DNA from: Pascua guehoae
Taxonomy: Eukaryota; Basidiomycota; Tremellomycetes; Trichosporonales; Trichosporonaceae
NCBI GenBank assembly: GCA_001600415.1
Contig: BCJX01000012.1
Location: 133,516 to 197,515, forward strand
Direction of reading: 5' to 3'
DNA: 64,000 nt
Shown: positions 11,110 to 24,442 of the stretch, piece after piece
How positions within the stretch are numbered: position 1 is the stretch's first letter
Layout: every line of letters starts with the position of its first letter
Translations under genes and position numbers: made by a program
Notes under the pieces: generated by a model
Databases searched by the model: none
Seen by the model: only the letters and a program-made list of their open reading frames with translations
What the model was told of the DNA's origin: nothing

Positions 11110-11225
11110 AGGGTGGTATAGAGTGTTTGGGGGCTGGCGCCGACGGGCTGGGCGCGGTACTATAGTAGCTGTAATGCGAGCTTGATGGCTAGATTGGCCT
11201 GGGCGATGCGTTTTCTGAGGAGAGG

Positions 11226-11575
11226 ACCCCCGCCACATCACACAGCCCCCGTCCGCAGGCGATCTTTGCGTTGTGGGATGCAAAGCACCCGGACGCCTCC
11301 GCTTGCATCGCCACGGACGCCAACGATGCTGCGGCGGCCTCGGACGCCAACAACGTCGAGGCGGCCATCGCTGCCGCTTCCAAAGCCCATGTCGCTGCCG
11401 CCAAGCCCGCGCCGACGCCTCCAAGGCCCAAGAGGGCAACGTTGCGGCCCGCGCCGGCGTGTTGCTTGTACGCGCCCACACCGCCTCTCACGCGTCCACC
11501 GCATCCGACGGCCTCCACTCAGTCAAATGTGCCATTCCGCGCAAAGAGCTAGAGCTCGATACATGCATTGATTAG
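11226..11575 (+). pseudogene. Ala-rich frame with apparent frameshift
   Basis: After a CACAGCCCCCGTCCGCAG acceptor-like site a frame reads AIFALWDAKHPDASACIATD and continues Ala/Asp-rich to about 11410. The protein-like signal then moves to another frame (ADASKAQEGNVAARAGVLLV, then HASTASDGLHSVKCAIPRKE) ending in a stop at about 11575. It lies just after the NAPE-PLD stop codon on the same strand. It may be a relic, a sequencing frameshift in a short gene, or an alternative 3' end of the upstream gene. No family is recognised. Confidence 0.25.
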
Positions 11576-11662
11576 GTTGTATTGAAGTGGAGAAACACGC
11601 CAGGTTCGTGCTGTTACAGAAGCGCCACACAACGTCTGTCGCTGTTGGCCACGATGCTAGAA

Positions 11663-14295
11663 TTACGCGCGCGTCTTTTCCGACCTTTGCCCGCGCCCGT
11701 GGCGGCCGCCGTCGCCGCCCTCGTCGTCGCCCTCGTCGCCGCTCTTGTCCTTGTCCTTGTCCTTGTCCTTGTCGTGGTGGAGGTGTAAGACGTCGTCGAC
11801 ATACTTGCCAATAGCCCCCACGGGGTCCTCGACAAAGTCCATGCCCTTTTCCTTGCCGCTCCGGTGGATTTTGCCGGGCTCATCGTCGGAGCTGTCGAGG
11901 CTCGAGAGGGACGAGAGCGCGCTCGAGTCCGAGCCGTTGGCGTACACGCGCCCGCCGGTTGCTTGTCGCTTCTTCTCGGCGCGCCGCTTCTTGGTCGCTT
12001 GGTGCGCGTCGTCGTCGCATCCCTTGGCAAAGACGTGTAGGCCGGGAAACTGGGCAGACATAAAGGCCTGGAGCGTAGACAGCAGCTCCTTGTCAGGGCG
12101 GTACGTGCCGCTGTCGTTGTCAATGACGAGCTCGTATGATGCCGGGTCTGTGGGCGCCGAGGGATTTTCGGGACCCGGGATCTGCGTGTACTCGACCGCG
12201 CGGCCGTTGGGCGACTGATAAATATGCCTCTTCCTCTCCTTCTTCTTCTTCTTCTCGGGGACGCCGTCGCCGTGTGTGCCGTCGGGGTCGTTGCCGTTGG
12301 GCTCGTTGGCATTGGGGCCGTTGGCGTTGGGGCTCCTAGTGATGTTGGAAGAGTCGACGGTGCCCGAGCCGCCAGCCTCACGCTCACGATCGTCCGGCCC
12401 ACTCTCCTGGTCACGGTTCCCATTCGCGTCCGTATCACCCTCTGCCGCCGGCCCGTCCAGGTGCTTGATACCATTCGCATGCGCGCCATTGATCCTACCC
12501 GACCCGCCACGCTGGTTACCGTCCTCGCCGCTGCCATCGTTGCCGTAACCGTCGACCTCGTCCTGCTCAAGCTCGACGTCTTCGCTATCGCTCTCGCCGT
12601 CGTCGCCGTCGTGCCGCTCGGGGCGCCAGCGGCGTACGTAGAACTCGCCAGAGAACGCAATGTAGATCTGGCGTCAGCTGGGACTTGACTTGGCAGTAGC
12701 ACTACTTGGATAAATGACGACCATGCTGTACAGGACCGCACGAAGCAGCCACGCGCGATATTGCAGCCTGAGCCCCACCACACACCCCACCCCCGTCACT
12801 CTCCACTCACATTAACGTCCGAGTGCATGGTATGCTTGCTCAGCATGTCGATCCTAAACTGCGGGCCCGTCTCGGTAAACCGCAAGAGGCCATCGAGCGT
12901 GATAATGTACGTAAAGATCCGGTGTCCCTCGCCCCAGTAGGCCATGGACAGGAAGCGGCGTGTCATGTCGTCGCCCGGACCGGGGAGGCGGCCGTACTTG
13001 GTCGTCGAGTCAAAGTGGTACACGCGCTCGTGCTGGCGGTGGAGGAGCCTGTGCATGAGGCGACCACGGACGCCCTTGGCTTCAAACATGGTCTTGATGA
13101 TGGGGCGGAAGAGGACGTAGCGGTGGTACAGCTCGTTGGGGACGGGCCCGCACAGTTGGAGCTGGTTGGCTTGGAAGCTGGCGTTAGTGGTGGCGAGGTG
13201 GGGACGTTCGAGGTCTAACAACCTCCGTATTCGTAGCAGGGGCCATGGTAGTGAACAGCTCTGTACGACACTGCAAGGCGCGGCCACACGCTACACCGTC
13301 GGGCCGAACCAAGGGCCATCTCGAGCACCCCCTCCCCGTCCTGCCCGCGTCACACTAACACCAGCTCGTGCAAGTGCCAAGAGCAGACCAAGAGCACACA
13401 GCAGTGTCCGTGCCTCCGCAGCGGCTGCGGCTGGAAGACGAACAAGTGCAATTGCCCTGGCTGCCAAGGCAAGCATGCGTGCACGTCAGGCAACCGATCG
13501 TCGTCCTCTTCGTCGTCGTCCGACGACGACGACACGAAGCAGTGCAAGCAGCGCCAGGGCGGCGCTGGTGGCGTGGGCCAGCCGTCAGGGATTCCAAACT
13601 CACTTTACCTCTTCATTCTTCTGCTCCATGAGGACGCCACGCCTGACCTTGTCTTCGATTTTCGGCGCCTTTGTCCCTGCAATGATGCCCATGAGGGGCG
13701 AGTAGTGGACCCACCAAAACGAGTTGATCGTGTACACCTTGCCGCACTCGTTTTCGGTGCGTCCCAGGACCTCGATGGAGACCTTGATGGTCTGGTCTTT
13801 ACGGGCCTCTGGGGAGAACGGCTTGATGACCGCCTGGAGGCCGAGTGCGCGCCAGTTTGCGCCGCGCTTCCGGAGCTCAAAGACGCGATCCCGCATCGCG
13901 TAGCCTTCCCGCAGGGTGCCTGTTTGGATGTGGACGGTGCCCAGCCGGTCGTCTTGGGTGCCCATGTCCTCGTCGTAGACGCGGGCTCGGAGCTCGGCGC
14001 CCCGCGCGGGAACACCGGCGACGACCCACTCGGCCTCCCATACCGGGTTGGTCGAGCGGTAGACCGTAGCACTGCGGAAGCGCAGAGGCGGGTCGGTCGA
14101 GTGGCGCGTCGGCACCCCCGTATCCAGCTGTGCGAGCACGTACGGGTCCGACTCCCAGCTGCCCAGATCTGCAATGGGAAGGTTGGACGCAGAGTGGAAC
14201 ACTATGCGGACAGTGTACGTCGGCCCAGACTGCTTGGTGAGCTCGGTCTTGTCCCGCCCGCCTTCGAGCTTTTTGTTCTTGTCGTCGCCGCCCAT
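11663..14295 (-). CDS. C2-domain protein
   Basis: Three exons, 14295-13604, 13177-12811 and 12667-11663, in phase; 687 residues. The N-terminal third is a C2 fold: TYTVRIVFHSASNLPIADLG, SDPYVLAQLD, STNPVWEAEWVV, RVYDEDMGTQDDRLGTVHI. This is the Ca2+/phospholipid-binding domain, with Asp residues in the usual loops, so membrane or lipid binding is likely. The second exon is a conserved-looking globular region (PNELYHRYVLFRPIIKTMFE, MAYWGEGHRIFTYIITLDG). The C-terminal half is disordered, with an Asn/Gly/Asp-rich tract, a Lys run (EKKKKKERKR), and DKDKDKDKDK encoded by a 6-bp repeat at about 11745-11775. The first intron (426 nt) is long for this genome and carries a cysteine-rich frame on the other strand. 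An in-frame upstream start at 14523 is possible. Exact function unknown. Confidence 0.82.
13365..13590 (+). other. Cys-rich frame antisense within the C2-gene intron
   Basis: Directly after a perfect branch/acceptor pair (CACTAACACCAG at 13353-13364) an open plus-strand frame encodes SCKCQEQTKSTQQCPC, then LRSGCGWKTNKCNCPGC, then QGKHAC, a poly-Ser and a poly-Asp run and one more Cys: ten Cys in about 70 residues, mostly as CxC or CxxC. The pattern recalls CXC/MSL2-type or metallothionein-like metal-binding modules. I cannot find a convincing first exon, donor or stop: the frame stays open to 14310 antisense to exon 1 of the C2 gene. It may be an exon of an antisense gene, a relic, or chance. 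Confidence 0.35.
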
Positions 14296-15207
14296 GGTTG
14301 TCGTGTATGAAGAAGGGCTGGGAGAAGAGAGAGAGAGAGAGCGAGAGAGAGATAGTGTACAACGATCACATGGGAGACAAACGCGAGGGGTATTTACTCG
14401 TTTGTTGCCTGTGTGTTGGCCACTGAACTGCGGGTTGCGCAGCCGATCCGCAGCCGATCCGCTGATCTCGCCAAACTTCTGGCGGCGGCCGGCATGCCAT
14501 GCCGACAGGCACGTACCTAGCATTAGTTCCGCGTATAGTTCCAGGCACTCACTGTAACCGCTCGACGGCTAGTCCCCGCCGGTTTAAAATAGACCTGACG
14601 TCACGTGCAGGCAGGTGGGCCGCGGCCTGCTGCTAGCTTGCGTGTGTGGGTCAGTGGGTGGCGTATCTCCCTCAGATCAGGTGACTACCCGCACCGGTTA
14701 TCCGGGTTGTTGCATGGCTCGTCGAAGCAAGAATCTTTGACTGATGAGTAGAGATGGATGAGTGATTGTACAGTCCCAATGTGATGGGTGGTATTGCGGT
14801 CGTAACGTACCACTTGATGATATCGACCTCCGAAAGCGGTCGCCTGTTCGATTAGTCGACGGATGCCGACGTGCTTGGCGCGATAGTTTTAAGACAGTCT
14901 GACGCGCGGCCACGCCTGTAGTGGGCAACGGAAGAGTGGAAAACCATGAGGTGTCCAACTTTTTGCGCGTTGCGTTGACTGTGAACGAGTGACAGAACAT
15001 CCCGAACCCTTTCGATAAAGCTGAAAGCCAAGCATCTGTCACGTCTTTCATCTTGGGCCACTACAAAAAAAAAACTGTAAATTACAGTACTGTTGAAAGT
15101 GTGCGCTCGCGCGCTCGTCAATGGCAGTCAGAACGGAGCATCCGACTGTCAAAGACGCCCACTGCGAACGACTGCTACGACTGCTGCTCGTATTTTTTCT
15201 CACTGCT
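14296..15207. other. Intergenic, promoter side of the C2-domain gene
   Basis: Contains a GA-microsatellite at 14328-14350 just upstream of the C2-gene ATG, then unremarkable sequence including a palindrome-like GGGCCGCGGCC near 14618 and an A9 run at 15066. No gene supported. Confidence 0.5.
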
Positions 15208-17331
15208 TTAGAGCTCCGACTTGGCGCTGTTGGCACTAGCCGACACACGCGACGCGGCCGACTTGGCACTGGCCGACGCGACCGAGAAGGCGCTGTGGAT
15301 CGACTTTGAGACGAGTGAGAAGCTCTTCGAGGCCTCGCTGGCGGCGCTCTGTGCGCTAGCCGAGTAGTGGGACATGGCCGAGTGGGCCGAGCTGGACGCG
15401 GCGGTGATGACGCTCTGGGCTTGGGCGGACGCTTCGGACGCGGCGGATTGGGCCGACTTTGACGCGCTGGCGGCCTCGGTCTTGAGGGCCTTGGACGCGC
15501 TCGAGGCCGACGACGTCAGGGACGCGACACCGGGCGAAGCGGCGGCGGCGGCGCTCGCGCTCGAGGCTGCCGACGAGAGGGACGAGGAGACCGAGGAAGC
15601 GGCCGATGACGCCGAGGCCGAGGCGCTCGCGGCGGACTGGGTCGCGCTGGCCGTGACCACGTCGAGACGCCACGACGCAGACGTCGAGTACGAGCTCGCG
15701 AGCGACGAAGCCGACGAGACGGCGTGCTCGAGTACGGACGACGCAGACGCCAGGCCCTTGGAGAGCGCCGCCTCGGGGTCGAAGCTAAAGTCGAGCTTGT
15801 CCCACTGGGATAACATTAGCAGTGGTATCGAGTGTTGTGGTTACTACTACTTACACCAAGGAAGCCGCCGAGGACGGCCGTGAGGTAGCCGACGCTACCC
15901 TCGATTTGGTTCTTGATGTTGGTCACAAAGCTGGAGACGGCGTTGCCGCCCTCGACGTAGTGGGTGCGCATCTCCTGGAGGAGCCCGATGCGGCCGGTAA
16001 TCTTGGTCTCGTCGACGCCGTACGAGCGGAGCGCGGCACGAAGGTGCGCGTCGGTCCAGGAGAGGTAGGTCGGGCGGGCGTGCTTGTCGTACTTTTCCTG
16101 CATCAGGTCCTCGAGGTCGGCACGCTTGCCCTTCCACGACGTGTTGATGACGCCATTGTCGGTGAGCCACTTGCGCATGTCGCTGTCCTTCCACGACGAC
16201 CAGACCGTGTCCTTTGCATTGGCATAGTGCTCGTCCATGAGCTTGAGGTACTTTTCGCGCTTGAGCTGCGCCGACGTCTTGGAGAGAACGCCGTGCGTGA
16301 CGAGCCAGTCGCGGAGCGTCGGCTCGTCCCACGACGAGTAGACCTTGTCCTTTGCGTCGTAGTAGTTGTCCTTCATGAGGTCGAGGAGCTTTTCGCGGCT
16401 GCTCTTCTCGGGCGGCACAATGCCGTGCGCCACGAGCCAGCCGTGGATCGTGCTCGTGTGCCACGCATTGTAGATGGGGTCCACAGTCTTCGAGTAGGCA
16501 CCGTGGACCGCCGCGAGGAGGCCGCTGCGGTCCGTAGGCTGCGGGTTGAGGGAGACGCTGTGGGCCTCGAGCCATCCGCGCAGGTCCGAGTCGTCCCACG
16601 AGCTATAGACATAGTCCTTTGTCTCGTCGAGCTTCTTCTGTGCGTCCCAGTTGTACGCTGCCGCCGCCGCCGACAGCGACGAGGCCGCAGACGACAGCGA
16701 CGAGGCCACAGCCTGTGCCGCAGACGATGCAGACGACGCAGCAGCCTGGGCATCGTGCTTGGCCGTGTCCGTCGGCCCACCGTACATGGCCGAGCTGAGG
16801 CGTGACATCTTGCCCTTGGCCATGATGCGCAGCTGCTCCTGGTTGGACGCCGGTGAAATAATACCCCACTCGAGAAGGTATTGGCGCAGCTGTGACTCGT
16901 CCCACGCGTCCATCGCGGCCTCGGAAATGTCGCTCATCTTGGCATTCGCAGCGCCCGTAGCAGACGCCGCCCACTGTTTGTTAGTGCGCGTACCAAAGGG
17001 CAGGAAAACAGAGGTATCTGCAGCTCACCTTGGACGCAGCGTCGGCGTGCTTGTCGACCTCCTTTTGCAGGGCGGCCAGATTGTCCGAGTCGCGGACCTT
17101 TACGCCTTGCTCGACGAGGAACTGCCTCGCCTGTTCGGCAGTCCAGTCGGCATAGACGGCCGCAGTGGCTGGGGGCGTCAGTTTGTCCATCTTCGCGTGT
17201 CTGCTCCTCTTCTAATTCCCATCCAAACATCCACACCTCGGAAATGTGCCACACTCACGCTTCTCATTGCCAAACATCTTGCCGTGGGTGGTGCCCACGG
17301 CCAGGAGGGGGAGGAGAAGGAAGAGCCTCAT
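15208..17331 (-). CDS. ISH1: Ish1/Msc1-like stress protein with seven Ish1 repeats
   Basis: Model: 17331-17255, 17200-17029, 16973-15855, 15804-15208; 654 residues. It opens with a secretory signal (RLFLLLPLLAVGTTHG). Seven Ish1-type repeats follow, each with a W...L..WL...G core: YADWTAEQARQFLVEQGVKV, DAWDESQLRQYLLEWGII, SSWDDSDLRGWLEAHSV, NAWHTSTIHGWLVAHGIV, SSWDEPTLRDWLVTHGVL, SSWKDSDMRKWLTDNGVI and LSWTDAHLRAALRSYGVD. Fission yeast Ish1 sits at the nuclear envelope and is induced by stress and stationary phase. The last ~190 residues are almost entirely Ala and Ser with periodic Lys/Glu, so a long helical or disordered tail is likely. The first splice uses GTGTGG rather than the nearby GTGAGT, because only that keeps phase. 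Confidence 0.85.
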
Positions 17332-19276
17332 CTGGAGTATACTGGATCAGATGGCAGGATGGAATAGAGAGAGAAGGGGGAAGGATGGGGAAGACGACAC
17401 GTCAAAGGCTCGCCACCAGATTGATGTATTATTCCTCCCCTCCCGGGACGGTCTCGTCATGGTCTGGACCCCGAACTGGGCCAACATGGTGCAGAGATGG
17501 TGGGTGATGCTAGGTGCCTCGCCTGGCCAGAGTGCAGTTTGCGTATGGCCATGGTGGTGCGCTCGCTCCCAAGCTCCCAAACGTTGGAGCGTCATCATTT
17601 TGCATGTGAGAACAATACATGACGTCATGAGCACCATCCATATGTTGGGTCTCGAAGGATGACGCTGACCCTCCTCAGGCTGGATTCCTTGAAGAATGCG
17701 TGACAGAGGGGTTGGTTACACGCTATACCGCTACTGGCTGCGCGGGTATTCCGTGAGGGTTGGAGCCAGGTGAATGCCAGCACGACATGTTGCACGACGT
17801 GTTGGAGTTTGTACCAGATCACCAAAGGTTTGGAGAATGTGAGTTGTCGTGGAGCGGGGTGATAACATGAGAGATTCTGAGACACGTCCTCGTGCTCCAC
17901 TGCCACTCTGGTGTCGCCCGCCCTTGCGGGCCTTGTGCATTGGCCTTGTGGGCCTTGTGCATTCTGGCCGTGTGTCGGGCTAGCCTTAGTCAACTGTCGT
18001 CAACTTACACCCTTGATGCATTAACTGTAGAAACAGCCCGTACAAGCACGGCCATCATGCCATCGCGTCAAAATGTCGCGTGGCACAAATGCCCGGCATG
18101 CCCGGTGTTCAGGTCGGTCTTCCAAGTTCAGGTGCAAGCCGCCAATGCCGCGGATTTGGCGGCACGCATTTGGCGGCTCATACGGCTCTGCCGCCACGGA
18201 ACACCCAAAACCGCCGCTCCGCCGGCGGTTGGAAATGGGTCGAGGACAATCCACCCAGCTTTCCAATGCCGCAGGCACGAGTTTCCAACATGAATGCGTC
18301 CCAAAGGTTGTGGCATGCGTGCATGTCGTCGTTGTTTTACCTGGCCCGCGAGGACGCTGGCAGCGATATGAATGATGGCAAATTGACTATTGCGTGGTAG
18401 TGAGCGGTAAAGCAGTACTTGTTGGATATGGTCATCTTGATGAACGCCGATGCACAGACATGGATCGGCGCTGTCGGTGGATCGGCAGTCCGGCGAGTGA
18501 GGCAAAGTGGCTATGTCGGCATCACCTTGCTTGATTTCTGGTACAACTGCTGTACTGTAGTGACCGTGCATGCTTTTCGTTGTTTACGACCATGTAGTGG
18601 GCTCGACGGACCAAGGCTACAGCTCTGGAGCTTGTCAACCATGCATGACAGCTGGCAGGCAACCTTGGCGCGTCGCGGGGTGCATGATCCGTGGCCAGTG
18701 TGGCGAGTGTGGCTGTCGGCTTCGGGACATGGCCTGGGGACCGAGGATGATAATTCGGCCTGGGTCTGAAATTTCTCTGGGGCTGGGGTGTGCACTGCTG
18801 GGCAGATCGCTGGGGATGGTGGAGGCCGATGTGGTTGGCGGGCGGTGGTTGGCTGACCTGGCTTGATGGTGGTTGGCTGGTGGCCTGGTCGTGGCTGGCA
18901 GACCATGACCATTTGGGCACTCCTACGGTACTGTGGGATCCTGGCGCGAGCGGAGGCAGAGGACCGACAAAAGTGCGGGGGCGGGTCCAGCGGCCAACGG
19001 CATGAGCCGGCGGTTTTAGTCGGCAAGCCTCGTGGCACATGGCACTCCGCCCAGGAAGCAGTACGAAGCCAAAGCGAGTGCTCTCACCTGACCTCACTCT
19101 GGGCCCTCCTGGCAGGTACCGACGGGCCGCAACGCCGTCGCCCTCTAGCCTCTGCTGCCGCCCGCCTGCTCAACTAACTGTGACCAACCACCTCGAGCAT
19201 CATCCTTGACCTGCTCACGGCCATCTCTTTCTGGCTCCTCTTTCTCAAAACACCCCCGTTCTGTACTCTTAACACC
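17332..19276. promoter_or_regulatory. Divergent intergenic region between ISH1 and LPD1
   Basis: Nearly 2 kb separating two divergently transcribed genes. It contains GCCGCC/GGCGGC-rich stretches near 18140-18230 and a G/T-rich stretch at 18770-18900 with repeated TGGTTGGCTG. Open frames are present in all frames but none has splice or family support. It is long for this compact genome and may hold regulatory DNA or an unrecognised non-coding RNA. Confidence 0.4.
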
Positions 19277-21655
<2,379 letters not shown>

Positions 21656-22170
21656 TTGCCGTAGGACATGCATGCGTGACAGAAGGCATCGTGGAGATGG
21701 TGGGTCGAGGAGGAGGAGCTACTGCCACATGCCACACAGGATTAGTCACGTGATCCGACCTAATTTGGTGCGTGCCTGAATGCCACGTGGCGAAGACACC
21801 GAAGCAAATTGCCACAAGAGATGTGGCACTTGCTCGCCAGCACGCCAGTGCCCATTGAGAATGGGGGGTGGCGTGTGGAACCCGAGAACGGTACATGCTG
21901 TCTGCCTCAGCATCGGACCTGGTGTATCCTGAGGCTGCTACGCTGATTACTACCTCAGGATAAATGGTCTTTGAGGCTCACTGCATGTAGCAGAACTATC
22001 TAGCCCGGGTAATCATTGCGGTATCTTCCCCACCGGCCCAGCTACAAGCTTCACATTAACCGCCAGCCTTAATCAACGTCCCAACCACATGTCTCGGTCT
22101 GGCCTTCGCTGGACTATCTGTTGGGATGACAAGTACAAGACAGCACGCTACCTAGCAGTTAATACACCAC
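21656..22170. other. Intergenic, LPD1 3' flank
   Basis: No gene, RNA or repeat is recognised. It marks the left edge of the accessory stretch that runs to about 28.8 kb. Confidence 0.45.
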
Positions 22171-22499
22171 AAGTTGCCTCGTAGCTTTCCTCGCCCTCCT
22201 ACGTTGTCTCGAAGTCGCCGTTTACCATCCCCTGCCGATCATTGGATACACGGCAGCCTTGAGTGGTCGACTCTGGTGACATCACGCTGGCTCACCGGCG
22301 ACGGGGCGCAGAGCGTGAAGAAATTAAGTGGCAAGCCACCCGGGGCACTTGTTCCTTGGCGACACAGCAACGCCGCGGCAACGTTCAATTTCGTCCCATT
22401 GAACACTGTGGTAGACACGCAACATTATACCGCCCACCACGTCCACCACTCTCAAGGAAGAAAGGAAGGAAGGAAGGAGTGTTCTCTAGTGGGACGCAC

Positions 22500-22700
22500 T
22501 CGTTGTCGATATATATCACTCCATCTTATCCCATCTCATCCCATTTCATCTCATCTCACCATATTACCACATCACCACATCACATCTTCACATCGCCGTA
22601 GCACCACATCACATCTCATCACATATCATATCACCACACAGCATCACACAACATCACACAACATCACACAACATCACACAGCATCACTTCACACCTCACC
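22500..22700. repeat. CATC/ACAT-type simple sequence
   Basis: Degenerate microsatellite of CATCTCATC, CACATCAC and ACATCACACA units, including four near-identical ACATCACACA copies at about 22648-22686. The long open frame across it (from 22174) is a by-product of this composition and encodes only His/Ser/Thr repeats. Confidence 0.8.
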
Positions 22701-22892
22701 ACTGCGCGATTCGCCACCACTCGACCATTCACAGTTCTTCCTCGTCGTCGAGAGGTCACGCCCTTGTTTGCCACCCGGTCAGCCTGCTTACGTAAAACTT
22801 GACCCACACCCGTCATCTACCCTTCCACCACCACACCATGCTCCCCCTTCCTCGTCAACCACCCCTGCTGGCCTGCCATGCTCCCACCGCAA

Positions 22893-23254
22893 CCCAGTGA
22901 ATGCCATGCCCACGCATGGCCGACGCCGAGTCCGTAAAGTACCCGTCCATCGAGTACAACACCACCCGGCTTCGCCACCGCGCGCCATGGGATCCATCGA
23001 ACGCGCATCTGTCCCACTGTCCTTCCCCAGAGACGTTGCCTATCAACCTCGACGATCTCACCACCATTCGCAAAAGCAAATGGCAAAAGGTCGGCGCCCT
23101 CCGACTGACTTCAACGCCGTCGGAGGCGGAGGCGGAGGTCGCCAACCTCACCTGTGGGGTTCGATCCGAGGGTGATCAGGCCTCGGAGAATACTACTTAC
23201 ACAGGAGGAGGCCTCGTGCTTACCACTGACAGGCCCCCTGGTGTCAATCTCTAG
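22893..23254 (+). CDS. Hypothetical short protein, doubtful
   Basis: An open frame of about 117 codons starting at a good ATG (MPCPRMADAESVKYPSIEYN) and ending at TAG near 23254. Its composition is more protein-like than the surrounding low-complexity DNA (INLDDLTTIRKSKWQKVGAL), and a CT-rich leader precedes it, as with other genes here. No homologue is recognised and introns cannot be excluded. It may be the remnant of a larger gene in this accessory stretch. Confidence 0.25.
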
Positions 23255-23871
23255 ACATGGACAGCAAAATGTGCGCAGATAGGCGTATTTCGGAGTTGTC
23301 ATGTCTGGCGATATCGCCGATTAATTGGCACAACGTGGTGAGAACGTGGCCAGAGACGCTAGTAGCTCGTTGTGTGGCCTGTCTTTACTCCCGCGGGAGT
23401 TGTGGACGCATGCGGAATGAGCGATGCTGGTCCCTGCCAGTGAAGTCGCGTGGCTCGAATTGTTTCCGCGTCCAGGCTCCCAACCGTCATCCCATCACCC
23501 ACGATTCACCTAACCTCGCCTGCGCGCCTTCCTCGAACCTCACTGCGAGTGAAAGGACGACCACTCGGCATAGCCACCAAAGCGCGGACACCAGCATTCA
23601 TCCTTCGCCGCTACCTCCACCTTCCCCCACACGCCGATATGTAGCGTCAGTGCCACCCACCAGCATTCTGTCTACGGGAAGAGGCCCACCAGCGATCGCA
23701 CAAAGACAATCCTCCATACTCCACCTTCTCTCACTTCAGCGGCTTTCATCCCCTCTCCCTTCACCTCCTCTCGCTCTACCTCCTCTCATTCCTCCATCCG
23801 CTGAAATACACCGCGCCTGTGTCCCACCATTCCACGGGCAATCCACACAGTGAAGGAGTAGCCAGCGGACA

Positions 23872-24040
23872 GTGGCCATTCGCTTGAGTCTCGTGATGGA
23901 CATTGCGACACGCGCCACTGGGTTGGCGATCATCACGAACATGGGTAGTCCCCATCGCGCACAGCAGATTACAGGGACATGTGGTCCAACGTCCAAGTGC
24001 AAGATTGACCAGTCCAGTCATCGTTTCCTTCCTCACTCTA
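23872..24040 (+). pseudogene. Diverged copy of the orphan gene's first exon
   Basis: This stretch resembles 24502-24665, the first exon of the orphan gene, in both DNA and one shared frame: both begin ATGGC(C/A)ATT and share CATCGCGCACAG, an ACATGTGGTC/AAATGTGGTC block and a segment encoding KC(K/T)ID. Both copies follow a pyrimidine-rich stretch. No downstream exon can be matched, so it looks like an isolated, decayed duplicate. Confidence 0.4.
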
Positions 24041-24442
24041 TCTACCTATCCCCTCACCACTTCGATCACTCCCACGATCACTCACCCACATAACAACTCA
24101 ATCCTCCTCGACGCATCCCCCATCACCGTCCTCGTCGACTTCTTATCTCTCCTTCACCCTCCCAAGTGAATATGGGTTAGGATTGATTTCTTGGTCCACG
24201 GGTGAGTCTCCTTCGTTTACTCCATGCCTTCCCCCAACGTTCCACTAGCCCCTTCCCTCCGTTCCTAACGTCCATCTCCCTCCTATACCCATCGCCTCTA
24301 ACCCTCACATCCATACCTTGCCTCTGTCCCTCGCCTCCGTTCATCACCTGCACCCCCTCACTACCCCCGTCAGCTCCATTTCTCCAGAGGTCAACTGGTG
24401 ACCACCCCAACGTTGACACATCTCAGGCAGCCGTCGCCCAAC

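Noticed and set aside
13573..14310. Extension of the Cys-rich antisense frame to 14310 as one long exon
   Set aside because: Past about 13590 the frame is antisense to the well-supported C2 domain exon and loses its Cys pattern, so only the intronic part is of interest.
22600..22690. CRISPR-like array
   Set aside because: The repeats are about 10 bp, without spacers, in a eukaryotic genome; it is a microsatellite.
22174..23175. 333-codon frame that could be a large secreted protein
   Set aside because: Its core is a CATC/ACAT microsatellite giving His/Ser/Thr repeats. The two ends are unrelated in composition.
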